A stretch of 64,000 bases of DNA, taken from positions 62,001 to 126,000 of the forward strand of contig DASZTS010000029.1 in assembly GCA_035547915.1 (NCBI GenBank), read 5' to 3'. A program made the translations under genes and the position numbers. The notes below the pieces were generated by a model. That model was not told where the DNA came from. It worked only from the letters and a program-made list of their open reading frames with translations, and made no database searches. Below, one piece after another: positions 1 through 8,369 of the stretch (the stretch's first letter is position 1; every line of letters starts with the position of its first letter). This DNA comes from DASSFG01 sp035547915. GTDB lineage: Bacteria; Planctomycetota; Planctomycetia; Pirellulales; JAICIG01.

Positions 1-251
1 ACGGTTTTTACCACGCCGCGGACGAGAAGAACAATGACGGCTTCAGCGGCTTCCGGCGGCGCCTCAACGACCTGAAGGTCAAAGACGCCATGCGGGCACA
101 GGTCATGACATGCGCGCCCGAAACTCCCGTAACACAGGTGGCGGCGGAGATGGTTCGGCACCACGTCCACCGCATCGTCGTAGTCGAAGGTGACAAGCCC
201 GTGGGCATCGTCAGCTCGCTCGACATCGTGGCGCTCGTAGCGGAAGATTAG
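1..251 (+). CDS. CBS-domain protein, 3' fragment
   Basis: Open from the window edge to a TAG at 249-251, giving the last 82 residues of a protein whose start lies outside. The C-terminal part has the shape of a CBS repeat: a DAM-type entry, a central HRIVVVEG strand and a closing PVGIVSSLDIVALVAE motif. CBS pairs usually bind adenosyl ligands and regulate an attached domain or act alone. What precedes this repeat cannot be seen. The next gene is convergent, 20 bases away. Confidence 0.8.
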   Translation, partial: GFYHAADEKNNDGFSGFRRRLNDLKVKDAMRAQVMTCAPETPVTQVAAEMVRHHVHRIVVVEGDKPVGIVSSLDIVALVAED

Positions 252-271
252 AGCTGCTTCGTCGGCGGGCG

Positions 272-1171
272 CTACTGCAACAGGGGCCGAAGGCGGGCCA
301 TCGCGTCGTTCTTGGCCTGAATGCCGGCCGGATTCGCCAACAAGCGAGGCGGCTCTTTTTGCACCACGTTAGCGGGTGACACTTCGCCGATGGTCAATTC
401 TCCGTCGGTGAAATAGCGGTCGCCGCCGCCGTTGCGGCCGTCGAGTGTGGCGCCAACCCCCGTCACCTGGAAAACCTCAGTGAGCTGCCCGGCGTGTGAA
501 AGCGTCTCGATCACGTGGTCACGTTCGGTGTCGACATCGGACGCGATATGGTGGGTGATCTTGCCCGTCAGGTGGCTGATACCGACGCTGCGGTCGAACG
601 TCCCCGCGCCAATCCAAAGCGGACGGTCGCCCATGCCCAGCTCACTCGATTTCCAAAACCGCACGTGGTGCCGCTGCCGCGCGTTTTCATCGACCGGCTG
701 TTCGAATGCCAGGTCTTGCTGCCGGCCCCAGACGTACAGGTTGCTCACCGGGGCCGTGTCGTATTCGTGCTTGAAGACCACGCTGGTGGCGATATGCACG
801 CTCGAGCGCAACGTGGTGCGATCGGCGGGAAACCAACCGGCGGCGAGCATGGCGGCCACCACTTCGTCTTGCTCGCCGACGAGCGCGACGTTGAGCGGAT
901 CGCCGGGGATTCCGTCGACCGTGTACGCCGTCTTAGGTGCCGCGGCCATCGGCGGGTGGTGATCGAAGTGTCGCCAAGCGAGCGGCAGTATGCCGTAGGC
1001 GATGAGAAAGTACAGCAGGAGCAGGACCAGCAGCGTATCCCCTGCCCGGGCGGCGAGCCGACGCAAGCGGTGTTGGCGCGCCGCAGCGTGAATGGTGCCC
1101 ACAACAGGCGTAGCCTGCTTAGCATTTGCGGCCGGAGAGTGTTCTTTAGATCGGTCCATTCGAACACCCAT
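272..1171 (-). CDS. LssY C-terminal domain membrane-anchored protein
   Basis: 299 residues. A basic N-terminus is followed by one strong hydrophobic segment at about residues 46-66, then a soluble domain opening with GIPGDPLNVALVG and an AAGW motif. This pattern is typical of the LssY C-terminal family, which occurs alone or fused to PAP2/DedA-like membrane proteins; its biochemical role is not established. It sits last in the minus-strand envelope run, 82 bases after the O-antigen-ligase-like gene, so a role in envelope lipid or polysaccharide metabolism is a guess from context. A second ATG four codons in is an equally good start. Confidence 0.75.
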   Translation of the reverse strand: MGVRMDRSKEHSPAANAKQATPVVGTIHAAARQHRLRRLAARAGDTLLVLLLLYFLIAYGILPLAWRHFDHHPPMAAAPKTAYTVDGIPGDPLNVALVGEQDEVVAAMLAAGWFPADRTTLRSSVHIATSVVFKHEYDTAPVSNLYVWGRQQDLAFEQPVDENARQRHHVRFWKSSELGMGDRPLWIGAGTFDRSVGISHLTGKITHHIASDVDTERDHVIETLSHAGQLTEVFQVTGVGATLDGRNGGGDRYFTDGELTIGEVSPANVVQKEPPRLLANPAGIQAKNDAMARLRPLLQ

Positions 1172-1253
1172 TATGTCGCGCGGGCCTAGTAGATGCCCAC
1201 CGGCACGACCTTAGTGGCTCGGCACGCGTGCGTCAACGACCAGCGAGAGGACA

Positions 1254-2669
1254 CTAACCCTGTCCAGCCGGCGCATAGCCGGGCGTCAGACAGGCGGTCT
1301 GCTCCGCCTTTCGCGCGATCGCGACACGGGTCGCCGGAAGCGAGACGAGACTCGCCGACGCGCTGACAAGGCCCCCCAGGAAGAAGAGCACCATGTTGAC
1401 CATGGGAATGATCGCCAGGTCCTGAAACATGGCGTTGCAGAAATAGCTGCCCGACGTGGCCATGAACAAGAGGCCGATCTGTCGCGACCAGAGCGGGCCC
1501 GACGATCGCCAGAGCCGCCAGGCATCGCGCAGCCAATAGCCCATGACGAGCGTAAACAGGGCCGCGCCAACGAAGCCCGTCTCCGTGAGCAGGCCGAGCC
1601 AAACGTTGTGCTGCACGTAGGGCCGCGATTTATCAAGAGCCAGGTCGGTATCGCGGTCGTCGAGCACATCGACGTACCGCTCGCGATAGTGGCCGAAGCC
1701 GCACCCCAATAGTGGACGTTGCAAGAACATCTTCCAGGCAACGGTGGCCAGAATCGGCCGCAACTGCACCGATTCGGCCGATTCTTGGGCGGCGCGCCCT
1801 TCCTCGCGCTTGAAATTCATCAGATTGTTCCATTGCGTCGCTCCCACCAGCAAGAGCGAGAGAATCACGCCACCGATCAGCGGCAGCCGCCAGGCGCGGT
1901 TCAATACGCAGGCCGCCACGATGAGTAGCATGGTCACCGCTCCCAACCAGACGCAGCGCGTCAGCGTGCCGTAGATGCCCGCGAGGAACAGGGCCGAGCC
2001 GGCGAGCAAGACAAGCTGGCCGGGACGCCGCAGCCGCGGCCACCACATCAACAGCGCGCAGAACCCGATCGCCAGCAGGTAGCCGTTGCCGATCGGGTTG
2101 AGCAGCGGCCCCCGCGCGCGACCCAAGAACGAATAGTAGTCGGTGCTCGCCACGTAGCCGGGGAACACCAGCCCGCGCCAGCGCATGAATTCGGCGACTG
2201 CCGTGGCGGCCAGGTAGATACCGAAGAACACGAACGACCCGAACAACACCCGGGCACCGCGTTCGTCGAGCGGAATCTGCCGCGCGATCCAATACATGCC
2301 CACCGGCATCAGATAGTAGAACAATAACCGCGAGAGCGGTTGATTGTGCTCGTACGACCAGTCGTGCAGCAACGTGCTCAACGCCAGGACGCCGACAAAC
2401 GCCCCCAACACGATCTCGGGCTTGCCGATCGGCTTGGGGTCAACCCAACCGAGCCGTCGCAGAACGGCGCATTGAGCGAACACGACGACGAACAGCAGAC
2501 GGTCGGCCGTGAGCGGAATCGGCCCCCCGTCGACGTGATAGAACGAATATCCGAAGCAGATGCCCGCCAACAGCACGAGCAGGGCGCCCGCCAGCGGCCC
2601 CCCGCGCAAGAGCAAGACGGCCAGCCAGACGGCGCCGGCGAGTACAGCGAGTGCGATGAGAACGATCAT
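1254..2669 (-). CDS. O-antigen ligase / Wzy-type polymerase family membrane protein
   Basis: 471 residues with about ten to eleven hydrophobic segments. A large polar loop holds GCGFGHYRERY followed by QHNVWLGLLTETG, the Wzy_C/WaaL-type loop in which the His is expected to be functional. Members join or polymerise undecaprenyl-linked glycans at the outer face of the inner membrane. The frame stays open upstream to 2816, but that extension overlaps the preceding gene and is not membrane-like, so the ATG at 2669 is preferred. It lies 83 bases downstream of the Gfo/Idh gene in the lipid A run, consistent with LPS or surface-glycan assembly. Ligase and polymerase cannot be separated from sequence alone. 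Confidence 0.8.
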   Translation of the reverse strand: MIVLIALAVLAGAVWLAVLLLRGGPLAGALLVLLAGICFGYSFYHVDGGPIPLTADRLLFVVVFAQCAVLRRLGWVDPKPIGKPEIVLGAFVGVLALSTLLHDWSYEHNQPLSRLLFYYLMPVGMYWIARQIPLDERGARVLFGSFVFFGIYLAATAVAEFMRWRGLVFPGYVASTDYYSFLGRARGPLLNPIGNGYLLAIGFCALLMWWPRLRRPGQLVLLAGSALFLAGIYGTLTRCVWLGAVTMLLIVAACVLNRAWRLPLIGGVILSLLLVGATQWNNLMNFKREEGRAAQESAESVQLRPILATVAWKMFLQRPLLGCGFGHYRERYVDVLDDRDTDLALDKSRPYVQHNVWLGLLTETGFVGAALFTLVMGYWLRDAWRLWRSSGPLWSRQIGLLFMATSGSYFCNAMFQDLAIIPMVNMVLFFLGGLVSASASLVSLPATRVAIARKAEQTACLTPGYAPAGQG

Positions 2670-2752
2670 GCCGATGACAGGGCCTGCGGACGAAAACGGC
2701 GCGCGACATCCCCTGTCGGCATATAGGTCACGCCAGCCCTCAAAGCAAAAGG

Positions 2753-3883
2753 CTAGCCGGCGCGGCGGAGAGGGCTGGGAGCTTTTTGCTCTTGGTCGCT
2801 CGGCTTGAGATGCCAATGCGGTCCGCGGAGAATCTGCGGCGCGGCGGCGATGCGGGGTCCGACGGGCCCCGTGGGGCTACCCTCCCAGGCGTGCGTCTCT
2901 ACCTGGAGCAGGATGCGCTCGGCCGCCTGGAGGGCGTCGAGCCCGGCCTGGCCGGTCACGCGCGGGGCGCGGCCGGTGCGAATGCACGTTACGAAATCGG
3001 CCAATTCGCAACTCAGCGGATCCTCTGCCTCGACGGCCAACGGCTCGCGGGGTAGATGCTCGGCCAACAAGGATTGCTTGAGGCGTTCCTGTTCGTCGCG
3101 CGTCATGCATTCCACATCCACTTCGCCGCGCAGCACGGCCGCGCTAGGCCGAACGACCTCCACGGAACGCGCAGCCAGATCGATCGCCGCCATGCCCCGG
3201 CTCGACCAGGCGTGCAGCGTGCGGGCGGCTGAATGGCTAGCCCGCGAAGCGCTCAACGCGGCCACACAGCCGTTCTCGAACGTCAGCCGCGCATTGACGA
3301 CGTCCTCGTGCTTGCCGAACAGAGCGACCCCCAGCGCGTCGACGCGACGCAACGGAGATCGCACGACAGAGAGGACAAGATCGAGATCGTGGACCATCAG
3401 ATCGAGCACCACGCCGATATCGGTCGAGCGGAAGCTGAATCCGCTGCGCCGCACGGCCTCGATATATTTGGGCTCGCGCAGATAGGGCTGCGCCGCCGCA
3501 AAGGCCGGATTGAACCGCTCGACATGACCGACTTGCAACACCAGGGCGTGCTGCCGGGCCAATTCGACCAGTTCGCTGCCCTGCGAGGTCGAGGCCGCCA
3601 GCGGCTTCTCGACCAGCACGTGAATACCCGCCGACAACAGGTCGCGGGCGACGTGATGGTGATAGCGAGTGGGGGTGGCCACGATCGCCGCGTCGATCCG
3701 TCCGATCAATTCGCGATGGTCCGCGCAAGCGGCCGTTTCGTAGGCCGCGGCGACTTCCCGGCGGTTAGTCTCCACGGGATCGGCGACGCCCGCGAGGGTG
3801 ACCCCTTCCATCCCCGCCAGGATGCGAGCGTGAATGCGCCCCAGATGCCCGGCCCCGATGACGGCGACTCGCACGCTTTTCAA
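2753..3883 (-). CDS. Gfo/Idh/MocA family oxidoreductase coupled to lpxA
   Basis: 376 residues. It starts at a TTG preceded by GGAGG at 5-base spacing, and the TTG overlaps the lpxA TGA as TTGA, so translation is probably coupled. An N-terminal Rossmann motif (VIGAGHLGRIHA), an EKP motif at VLVEKPLAA and the GHVERFNPAF strand place it in the NAD(P)-dependent Gfo/Idh/MocA sugar-dehydrogenase fold. GnnA, the UDP-GlcNAc 3-dehydrogenase that provides the 3-amino sugar for some lipid A molecules, belongs to this family and lies beside lpxA in Acidithiobacillus. No aminotransferase partner (GnnB) is seen in the window, so a GnnA role is only a hypothesis. Confidence 0.85.
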   Translation of the reverse strand: MKSVRVAVIGAGHLGRIHARILAGMEGVTLAGVADPVETNRREVAAAYETAACADHRELIGRIDAAIVATPTRYHHHVARDLLSAGIHVLVEKPLAASTSQGSELVELARQHALVLQVGHVERFNPAFAAAQPYLREPKYIEAVRRSGFSFRSTDIGVVLDLMVHDLDLVLSVVRSPLRRVDALGVALFGKHEDVVNARLTFENGCVAALSASRASHSAARTLHAWSSRGMAAIDLAARSVEVVRPSAAVLRGEVDVECMTRDEQERLKQSLLAEHLPREPLAVEAEDPLSCELADFVTCIRTGRAPRVTGQAGLDALQAAERILLQVETHAWEGSPTGPVGPRIAAAPQILRGPHWHLKPSDQEQKAPSPLRRAG

Positions 3884-4683
3884 GCGGCCCTCCTGCGTTC
3901 GCGCCCGCGGCCATGCTGCCCTTCTTGCTGCACCTGCACGAACGAGAGCAGCTCGTTCACCTGCGGCAGAAGCTGGGCGTTGGTGCGAAGAATCTCGCGG
4001 GCGTGGTCGAGCCCGACCCGCGCCCGGTAAAGCAGACGATGCGCCTCGGCCAGGCAGCGGATGGCCTCCGGCAGAAAGGCGTTGCGTTTCAGGGCCACGA
4101 CATTGATGCAGCGCGGCCTCGTCGGATGACCTTCGACGAGCATGAACGGGGGCACGTCGTGCAGCACGCGGCTCAGGCCCGAAACAAAACTGTAGCTGCC
4201 GATGGTCGTGTAGTGGTGCACCGCCACACCGCCCGAGAGCGAAGCGTGGTCGTGGATATGGACGTGGCCGCCCAGCAAGGTGCCGTTGGCGATGATGATG
4301 TTGCTGCCCAGCCGGCAGTCGTGGGCGACGTGCGTGCAGGCCATCAGGTAGTTGTGGCTGCCGATGACCGTTACGCCGTCTTCCTTCTCGGTGGCCCGAT
4401 TGACCGTGACGCACTCACGAAAGGTGTTCCCGTCGCCGATGACGACCCGGGTATCGCTGCCACGATAGCTGAGATCTTGCGGCTCACCGCCGATCACCAC
4501 GCCGGGATACAGGTGGTTGTCTTCCCCCAACGTCACGTGGCCCATGATGGTCACGTTGTTTTCCAGCCGACACCCCCTACCGATGCGGGCGTGCGGGCCG
4601 ATGACGCAGAAGGGGCCGATTTCGACGTCCGCGTCGATCTCGGCACGGGGATCGATCACGGCGTGCTCGGCGACAGAAGCCAT
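3880..4683 (-). CDS. lpxA: acyl-ACP--UDP-N-acetylglucosamine O-acyltransferase
   Basis: 267 residues, close to the family norm of about 262. First step of lipid A synthesis: transfer of a 3-hydroxyacyl chain from acyl carrier protein to UDP-GlcNAc. The N-terminal two thirds is a left-handed beta-helix of hexapeptide repeats (IGPFCVIGPHARIGRG and many I/V-G-x turns). The motif MACTHVAHDC at residues 114-123 carries the catalytic-type His121, and the C-terminal alpha-helical part has the LAEAHRLLYR-like region. It follows lpxC by 14 bases and overlaps the next gene by four. Presence of lpxA and lpxC implies a Gram-negative-type LPS outer membrane. Confidence 0.95.
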   Translation of the reverse strand: MASVAEHAVIDPRAEIDADVEIGPFCVIGPHARIGRGCRLENNVTIMGHVTLGEDNHLYPGVVIGGEPQDLSYRGSDTRVVIGDGNTFRECVTVNRATEKEDGVTVIGSHNYLMACTHVAHDCRLGSNIIIANGTLLGGHVHIHDHASLSGGVAVHHYTTIGSYSFVSGLSRVLHDVPPFMLVEGHPTRPRCINVVALKRNAFLPEAIRCLAEAHRLLYRARVGLDHAREILRTNAQLLPQVNELLSFVQVQQEGQHGRGRERRRAA

Positions 4684-4697
4684 ACTCGAACGCTCCG

Positions 4698-5609
4698 TTA
4701 CGCGCTGCGTTTAAATCCACCAACCATGTCGCCCTCGGTCAAAATGGCCCGCACCAGTTCGGCGTTCAACCGGTGCCCGCTGCGATAGGCGATCACGTGG
4801 GCCGCCACGTCGCAGCCCGCCAAGGCCAGGTCGCCCACCAGGTCGAGCGCCTTGTGCCGCACACATTCGTCCCGAAAGCGCAGCTCGTTGTCGATCGGCC
4901 CCTCGCCGTCGAACACGAGCAGATCCTTGAGCGACGCCCGCCGGCCCAACCCTTGGGCCAACAGCCAATCGGCCTCGGCCTTGAGCATGAACGTACGGCT
5001 GGGAGCCAGTTCGCGGCGAAACGAATCGGGGGTGACCGGCAAACTGAGCGTCTGCCGCCCGATGGCGTTTCCGGGACCGTAGTCGAGATGAAATTTGAGC
5101 GTCAACCCGCCCGCCACGCTAGGACGGGCCTCGACCCAACTCTCTTCGTTCCCCAGGCGAGTCACTTCGCGGACGAAGAGTGTGGGGCGGACCGAGTTCT
5201 GTTCGACGCGACCGGCCGCGGTCAGGGCCTCTACGTAGGGCAAGCTCGATCCGTCGAGCCCGGGCATTTCCGCGGCATTGACCCACACTTCGCAATTGTC
5301 GATACCCAATCCGCCGAGCGCGGCCATGATATGCTCGACCATTTCGACGCTGGCCCCGCCCGAGCGCAACGTCGTGCGACGCGGCGCTTCGACGCGGTTG
5401 CTCACCAGGGCGCGAATCCGCACGGGCCGCGTCAGGTCGCCACGTACGAAGGTGATGCCCGCGTCGACCGCCGCTGGGCGAAACTCGACGCTCACATCCC
5501 GGCCGCTCCAATAGCCGAATCCTTCGACCACCGCCGCACGCGCGATCGAATGCTGGCGGCGAGACGCGTGCAACGATCGGCGTACATCATCCGTGAAGCG
5601 GTTTACCAT
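4698..5609 (-). CDS. lpxC: UDP-3-O-acyl-N-acetylglucosamine deacetylase
   Basis: 303 residues, as expected. Zinc-dependent committed step of lipid A synthesis: removal of the acetyl group from UDP-3-O-acyl-GlcNAc. Counted from the ATG at 5609, the zinc ligands appear at His93 (in VEHIMAALGGLGIDN), His252 and Asp256 (in RHKALDLVGD), with the catalytic-site His279 in YRSGHRLN. The spacing matches the E. coli enzyme. A TTG three codons upstream is an alternative start. In some bacteria lpxC is fused to fabZ; here it stands alone. It is followed 14 bases later by lpxA and preceded by the ompH-like gene. Confidence 0.95.
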   Translation of the reverse strand: MVNRFTDDVRRSLHASRRQHSIARAAVVEGFGYWSGRDVSVEFRPAAVDAGITFVRGDLTRPVRIRALVSNRVEAPRRTTLRSGGASVEMVEHIMAALGGLGIDNCEVWVNAAEMPGLDGSSLPYVEALTAAGRVEQNSVRPTLFVREVTRLGNEESWVEARPSVAGGLTLKFHLDYGPGNAIGRQTLSLPVTPDSFRRELAPSRTFMLKAEADWLLAQGLGRRASLKDLLVFDGEGPIDNELRFRDECVRHKALDLVGDLALAGCDVAAHVIAYRSGHRLNAELVRAILTEGDMVGGFKRSA

Positions 5610-5759
5610 AATTCCCAAAAGCCAGAACCAACGATGTCCATCGTGCGGCTACCGACCGCCGTCCAATCTGTTTCCCTCGGCCGTAGAGCCAGACAGGCGC
5701 CCGCTGCCCGGCCCCTCGCAGGGGTCCGGGCGCGGTGCACCGGTTGTCTCGCAAGCCTA

Positions 5760-6422
5760 CTACCGCAGGCCGCCGCTGGGCGGCACCCCTTGCGGCGCCC
5801 GAGAGGGGCGGTTGGTCGTTTGGACCGGTCGGCTGTTCCCGCGCGGCGGATTGACCGCGTCGAGGATGATGGGCGTGATGTCGATCACCTTGTTGTAATA
5901 GAGCACGGCCTTGTTCAGTTCCTTCTGAATGCCTTGCGGGTCGTTCTCGTCGAGCGGATCGCCGTTGAACCGCATCACCAGCACGATGCCGTGCTTGTCG
6001 GAATGATACTTCACCTGCTCCATGATTTCCTGGTAGACGGTGTAGTAGATCTTCGCTTCGCGTTCGAAGAACGACTTCTTCTGCAACTGTACCTGCACTT
6101 GCAGGTCGGCCGAGCGCTTGGTGATGTCTTCTTCGGTCTGGCGATACTCGGGGGAGTTGCGGTTGAAGCTCTCGAGCTGCTCGGCCATCTTTTGCAGAGA
6201 CTGCTTGTTGCTCTTCAGCTCGTTTTCGGCCGCCTCGACATCGCGCCGTAATTCGTCGCTGAGTCCCTTGAACCGCACGTGGTTGTTGAAGATATATGCC
6301 AGGTCGATGATGGCGACTTGCGGCACGCTCGAAGATCGCTGCTGGGCGTATGCCGAGGGCGCGGCAAAGTGCACCACGCTCAGGCCTGCCACGAGGGCGG
6401 CCAGGGAGAGACTTCTTTTCAC
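5760..6422 (-). CDS. OmpH/Skp-family periplasmic chaperone
   Basis: 220 residues from a GTG at 6422 with AAGGAG nine bases upstream. A signal peptide (KRSLSLAALVAGL... ending AYA-Q) is followed by VAIIDLAYIFNNH, the usual first strand of Skp/OmpH proteins. A long charged, heptad-like helical stretch (about residues 60-125) and a Pro/Arg-rich tail follow. Skp holds unfolded outer-membrane proteins in the periplasm. Its place directly before lpxC-lpxA matches the skp-lpxD-fabZ-lpxA arrangement of many Gram-negatives, here without lpxD or fabZ. The frame is open upstream to 6488, but that would bury the signal peptide. Confidence 0.85.
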   Translation of the reverse strand: MKRSLSLAALVAGLSVVHFAAPSAYAQQRSSSVPQVAIIDLAYIFNNHVRFKGLSDELRRDVEAAENELKSNKQSLQKMAEQLESFNRNSPEYRQTEEDITKRSADLQVQVQLQKKSFFEREAKIYYTVYQEIMEQVKYHSDKHGIVLVMRFNGDPLDENDPQGIQKELNKAVLYYNKVIDITPIILDAVNPPRGNSRPVQTTNRPSRAPQGVPPSGGLR

Positions 6423-6660
6423 GGTTTTGCACTCCTTGCTGCTCGGCACGGTCTTCCTGACCTTCGTGCGGGCCCGATCGCGGGCCACACGCGCCGATTT
6501 ACCACTGAGGGGAAATGCGGAAGGGGGTCAATTGCGGGCGGTATTTTGCCGCGAACGCGCCGCGGGGTAAAGGTCAGTTCCCCCGGGTTTTTCCAGGTCC
6601 GTCGACTTTCTCCGACCCCGCTCTCGATAACGACCGCAGGCCGCCAAGTCCCTTGTTGGC

Positions 6661-6870
6661 TTATCGTTCGGGCAACATGTTCTTCGGCCGCCCGTAGTAT
6701 TCGCTGTCGGGCACCTTGAGCCAGATCGACTCGGGGTCTTCCGTGGCGATCGCCTCGGCCTCGGCGATGGTCAGACCCGATCTTGCCTCGTCGATATGAT
6801 CGGCCCTCTTATTCAAACGCAGCCCCTCTTTCTCCGCATATTCGATGGCATCGAAACCGATAAGTCGCAT
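6661..6870 (-). CDS. small conserved-looking hypothetical protein
   Basis: 69 residues from an ATG at 6870 with GGAG seven bases upstream. No signal peptide or membrane segment. The chain is acidic and helical (MRLIGFDAIEYAEKEG, then an AEAEAIATEDPE stretch) and ends with SEYYGRPKNM. Composition looks protein-like rather than a shadow of an opposite-strand gene, and no competing gene lies here. It stands 238 bases upstream of ompH on the same strand. Function unknown. Confidence 0.6.
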   Translation of the reverse strand: MRLIGFDAIEYAEKEGLRLNKRADHIDEARSGLTIAEAEAIATEDPESIWLKVPDSEYYGRPKNMLPER

Positions 6871-6989
6871 GGTACTGCTCCGGGTCAAAGGCATCCCTGA
6901 TCGAGAAATTTGTCCAACGCAAGGGGGGCGCCGCAAAGAGCGTACCCAGTTCGATCTCACAAAGGGTGCTTCGCGTACGAGAATAACGG

Positions 6990-8219
6990 TTAGAGGAGAT
7001 GACGAAGCGACCAGGCGCAGCGATCGAGCAGCCGCTGCCACCAGGGGCGCCCCAGGCTATCGAGTAGCGTCACGGAGCGGCTGTTGCGCATTTCGAAACG
7101 ACAGATGCGGCGGATGTCAGCGGCCATCGTCCGCGAGCGGAATACGGCGAAGAATTCGAGATTGTGCCACAGGCTACGGGGATCGAGATTGCAAGAACCG
7201 ATCAGCGACCATTCGTCGTCGATCACCATCACCTTGCTGTGCAGCATCAGGTCTTTGCGCTCATAGATGCGAATGCCGCGTCGCAACAACTTGTCGTACA
7301 GGTGACGGCTGGCCCAGCGCACCGTGCGCACGTCGCTCTTGCCCGGCAGGATGACACGCACCTTCACGCCACGACGACGGGCCCGCAGCAATTCACGCAA
7401 TACGGCCCCCTGCGGGATGAAATAGGCCATCGAGACGGTAATCGTCCGCTTCGCCTGGCGCAACAGGGGCACGAGCACGCGCGTCGGTCGGCGGTGACGG
7501 AGTTGCGGCCGACAATCGAAGAAGTAGATCCCTTCTCCCCGCTCGGCGAACATGCGGCGAATCTGCCAGCGCGGCCAGCGTCGGCGCCGCCGTACGAGCC
7601 GTGCCAGCCGTGGTCGGCGCCAGAGTCGGGCGAAGGCGTCGGCCACTTCCCACTGCCGCGGCCCTTCTAACCGGAGGTGGACATCGCGCCATCCGGCCGA
7701 GGCCGGCAAATGGCGCACGCGCGCTTCTTCGACGGTATGGATGCCGCTCTGATCGACGATGTTCATGCCTCCGAAATAGGCCACGCGGTCGTCGATCACC
7801 AGCAGTTTGCGATGGTCGCGGCGGTGAAACCAGCGCAGCGAACGCAATCGCCAGATGGCCTGCCACAACGAGCGATAGCCGCGCACCTGCACGCCCGATC
7901 GGGCCAACCAGGCGAAGAACGACGCCGGCGTGCTGGCACTGCCCACGTAGTCGTATATCACGCGGCAGTCGGCGCCCGCCGCCGCTCGGCGGATGAGGGC
8001 TTCGCCCAGCGCACGTCCGGCCGTGTCGTTGGCGATGATATAGCTCTCCAGCCAAACCCGGTGTCGCGCCCGCTCGATGTCCTCGATCATGGCGGCGATC
8101 AGCGGGGGCGATTCCTCGAAGATCGTCACATCGTGCCCGGCCACGCGCAACGCGCCCACTTCGCCCGCCCGATGGGCCGAGGGGGGAGCGGACGACTCGT
8201 GGGATTCGAGCTGACTCAT
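6990..8219 (-). CDS. phospholipase D family protein, cardiolipin synthase-like
   Basis: 409 residues with two HKD motifs: His136-x-Lys138-x4-Asp143 (DHRKLLVIDDRVAYFGG) and His327-x-Lys329-x4-Asp334 (LHSKVMVIDDEWSLIGS). Each is followed by the GG or GS turn typical of the superfamily. The likely reaction is phosphatidyl transfer to make cardiolipin. The length and the absence of N-terminal membrane helices resemble ClsB more than ClsA. The C-terminus is rich in Arg and Trp (WWQRLL), probably for membrane contact. A phospholipase or nuclease role is less likely but not excluded. A possible -10 element lies about 110 bases upstream. Confidence 0.88.
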   Translation of the reverse strand: MSQLESHESSAPPSAHRAGEVGALRVAGHDVTIFEESPPLIAAMIEDIERARHRVWLESYIIANDTAGRALGEALIRRAAAGADCRVIYDYVGSASTPASFFAWLARSGVQVRGYRSLWQAIWRLRSLRWFHRRDHRKLLVIDDRVAYFGGMNIVDQSGIHTVEEARVRHLPASAGWRDVHLRLEGPRQWEVADAFARLWRRPRLARLVRRRRRWPRWQIRRMFAERGEGIYFFDCRPQLRHRRPTRVLVPLLRQAKRTITVSMAYFIPQGAVLRELLRARRRGVKVRVILPGKSDVRTVRWASRHLYDKLLRRGIRIYERKDLMLHSKVMVIDDEWSLIGSCNLDPRSLWHNLEFFAVFRSRTMAADIRRICRFEMRNSRSVTLLDSLGRPWWQRLLDRCAWSLRHLL

Positions 8220-8330
8220 GACACGGACGATCGGAGGTTTTTAATACGATTTTTGCGCCTGAAGCGGCCGGCAAACGGCCCCCCGGAGCAGGAGAATCGC
8301 GGCTTACCGGCGCATTCTGCCCGCCTCTCC

Positions 8331-8336
8331 ATTATA
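8331..8336 (-). promoter_or_regulatory. candidate -10 element
   Basis: A perfect TATAAT on the minus strand about 112 bases upstream of the cardiolipin-synthase-like start. No convincing -35 hexamer sits at 16-18 bases; GCTTAG is the best. Listed because exact TATAAT is rare in this GC-rich sequence. Confidence 0.3.
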
Positions 8337-8369
8337 GGGTGCGGCTAGGCGCACTAAGCGAACGCCGTA

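Noticed and set aside
4773..6251. Plus-strand frame of 492 codons across lpxC and ompH
   Set aside because: Spans two well-supported minus-strand genes and has no domain.
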